From: Pseudomonas sp. S30
Lineage (GTDB): Bacteria; Pseudomonadota; Gammaproteobacteria; Pseudomonadales; Pseudomonadaceae
Assembly: GCF_016518545.1 (NCBI RefSeq)
Contig: NZ_JACVTO010000022.1
Location: 37,483-101,482 of the forward strand
DNA length: 64,000 nt
Reading direction: 5' to 3'
Shown here: one piece after another, positions 63,763 through 64,000 of the stretch
Layout of the letters: each line of letters starts with the position of its first letter
Position numbering within the stretch: position 1 is the first letter of the stretch
Notes under the pieces: generated by a model
Databases searched by the model: none
Seen by the model: only the letters and a program-made list of their open reading frames with translations
Told to the model about the DNA's origin: nothing
Position numbers and translations under genes: made by a program

Positions 63763-64000
63763 GCTTCTAGCCAGTATTTCCGGGCCCTCTAGGGGATTTC
63801 CCCGATCCCAGCCCCCCATCACAATCTCTTCCCCCAGCATCCAAATCCCTACCCAAACCTCACCAGAAGCCACCTAGAGTCACCAAATTTTGGTGCACCG
63901 TCGACGTTGTCCGAAATGACGAATCGATGAGCAGACCTCCAGCTTGCTGCCGCCCAATAAATCCCAAAAAGCTCATCCGATACCCCTGCCACTCCCTCCG
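63763..64000. other. Non-coding sequence downstream of tRNA-Gly
   Basis: 238 bp with no reading frame I can support. It is pyrimidine-rich in the middle (63780-63870), unlike the rest of the window. It contains the palindrome CACCAAA-T-TTTGGTG (63881-63895) joined to copy 2 of the GGTGCACC repeat. It may be the start of an accessory or integrated segment beyond the window edge. Confidence 0.5.
63889..63900. repeat. Direct repeat TTTGGTGCACCG, copy 2
   Basis: Exact copy of the 12-mer at 63663-63674, here extended to the left into a CACCAAA/TTTGGTG palindrome. Confidence 0.55.

Overview
The window is high-GC chromosomal DNA of a Pseudomonas, most like the P. putida group. The evidence is the gene order mutS-fdxA-rsmZ-rpoS-nlpD-pcm-surE-truD-ispF, the near-identity of many products to P. 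putida proteins as I remember them, and phaG, a hallmark of mcl-polyhydroxyalkanoate producers. Most of it is dense core genome.

Region 1 (1-2056): the edge of an R-type tailocin (phage-tail bacteriocin) cluster lying against mutS. It holds a partial tail-related gene, a holin, a 530-bp control region rich in inverted repeats, and a LexA/CI-like S24 repressor. The rest of the cluster lies left of the window.

Region 2 (2178-14902): mismatch repair (mutS), ferredoxin (fdxA), the unannotated CsrA/RsmA-titrating sRNA rsmZ with a GacA-type upstream site, the stress sigma factor rpoS, and the nlpD-pcm-surE-truD-ispF cluster. Next come glutathione-dependent formaldehyde detoxification (fghA-adhC plus a divergent LysR regulator) and ispD-ftsB.

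Region 3 (15066-40161): eno, kdsA, pyrG, tilS, accA and dnaE, followed by the envelope and translation block rnhB-lpxB-lpxA-fabZ-lpxD-ompH-bamA-rseP-dxr-cdsA-uppS-frr-pyrH and tsf-rpsB. All are on the minus strand. They link lipid A synthesis, outer-membrane protein assembly, isoprenoid and phospholipid synthesis and ribosome function.

Region 4 (40162-52818): map, glnD and dapC, a CPA1 Na+/H+ antiporter, then a small accessory module of an Old Yellow Enzyme reductase and an ArsR-family regulator with two matching operator-like sites. After it come a Spx/ArsC-like protein, dapD, csdA-csdE and tcdA.

Region 5 (53095-63498): an NdvB-type GH17-GT2 glucan synthase, dapE, rlmA, a small hypothetical, a cold-shock protein, plsB, a YbaY-type lipoprotein, a DUF4197 protein and phaG.

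Region 6 (63499-64000): a tRNA-Gly(CCC) gene preceded by a second tRNA-Gly(CCC)-like sequence that loses its 3' part in the T arm, the usual scar or target of integrative elements. A repeated GGTGCACC-containing motif flanks it.

I see no insertion sequence, CRISPR array or clearly new multigene system. The most interesting places are the tailocin control region, the OYE/ArsR operator pair, the tRNA-Gly scar and a CTAG-rich palindrome at 58196-58220.
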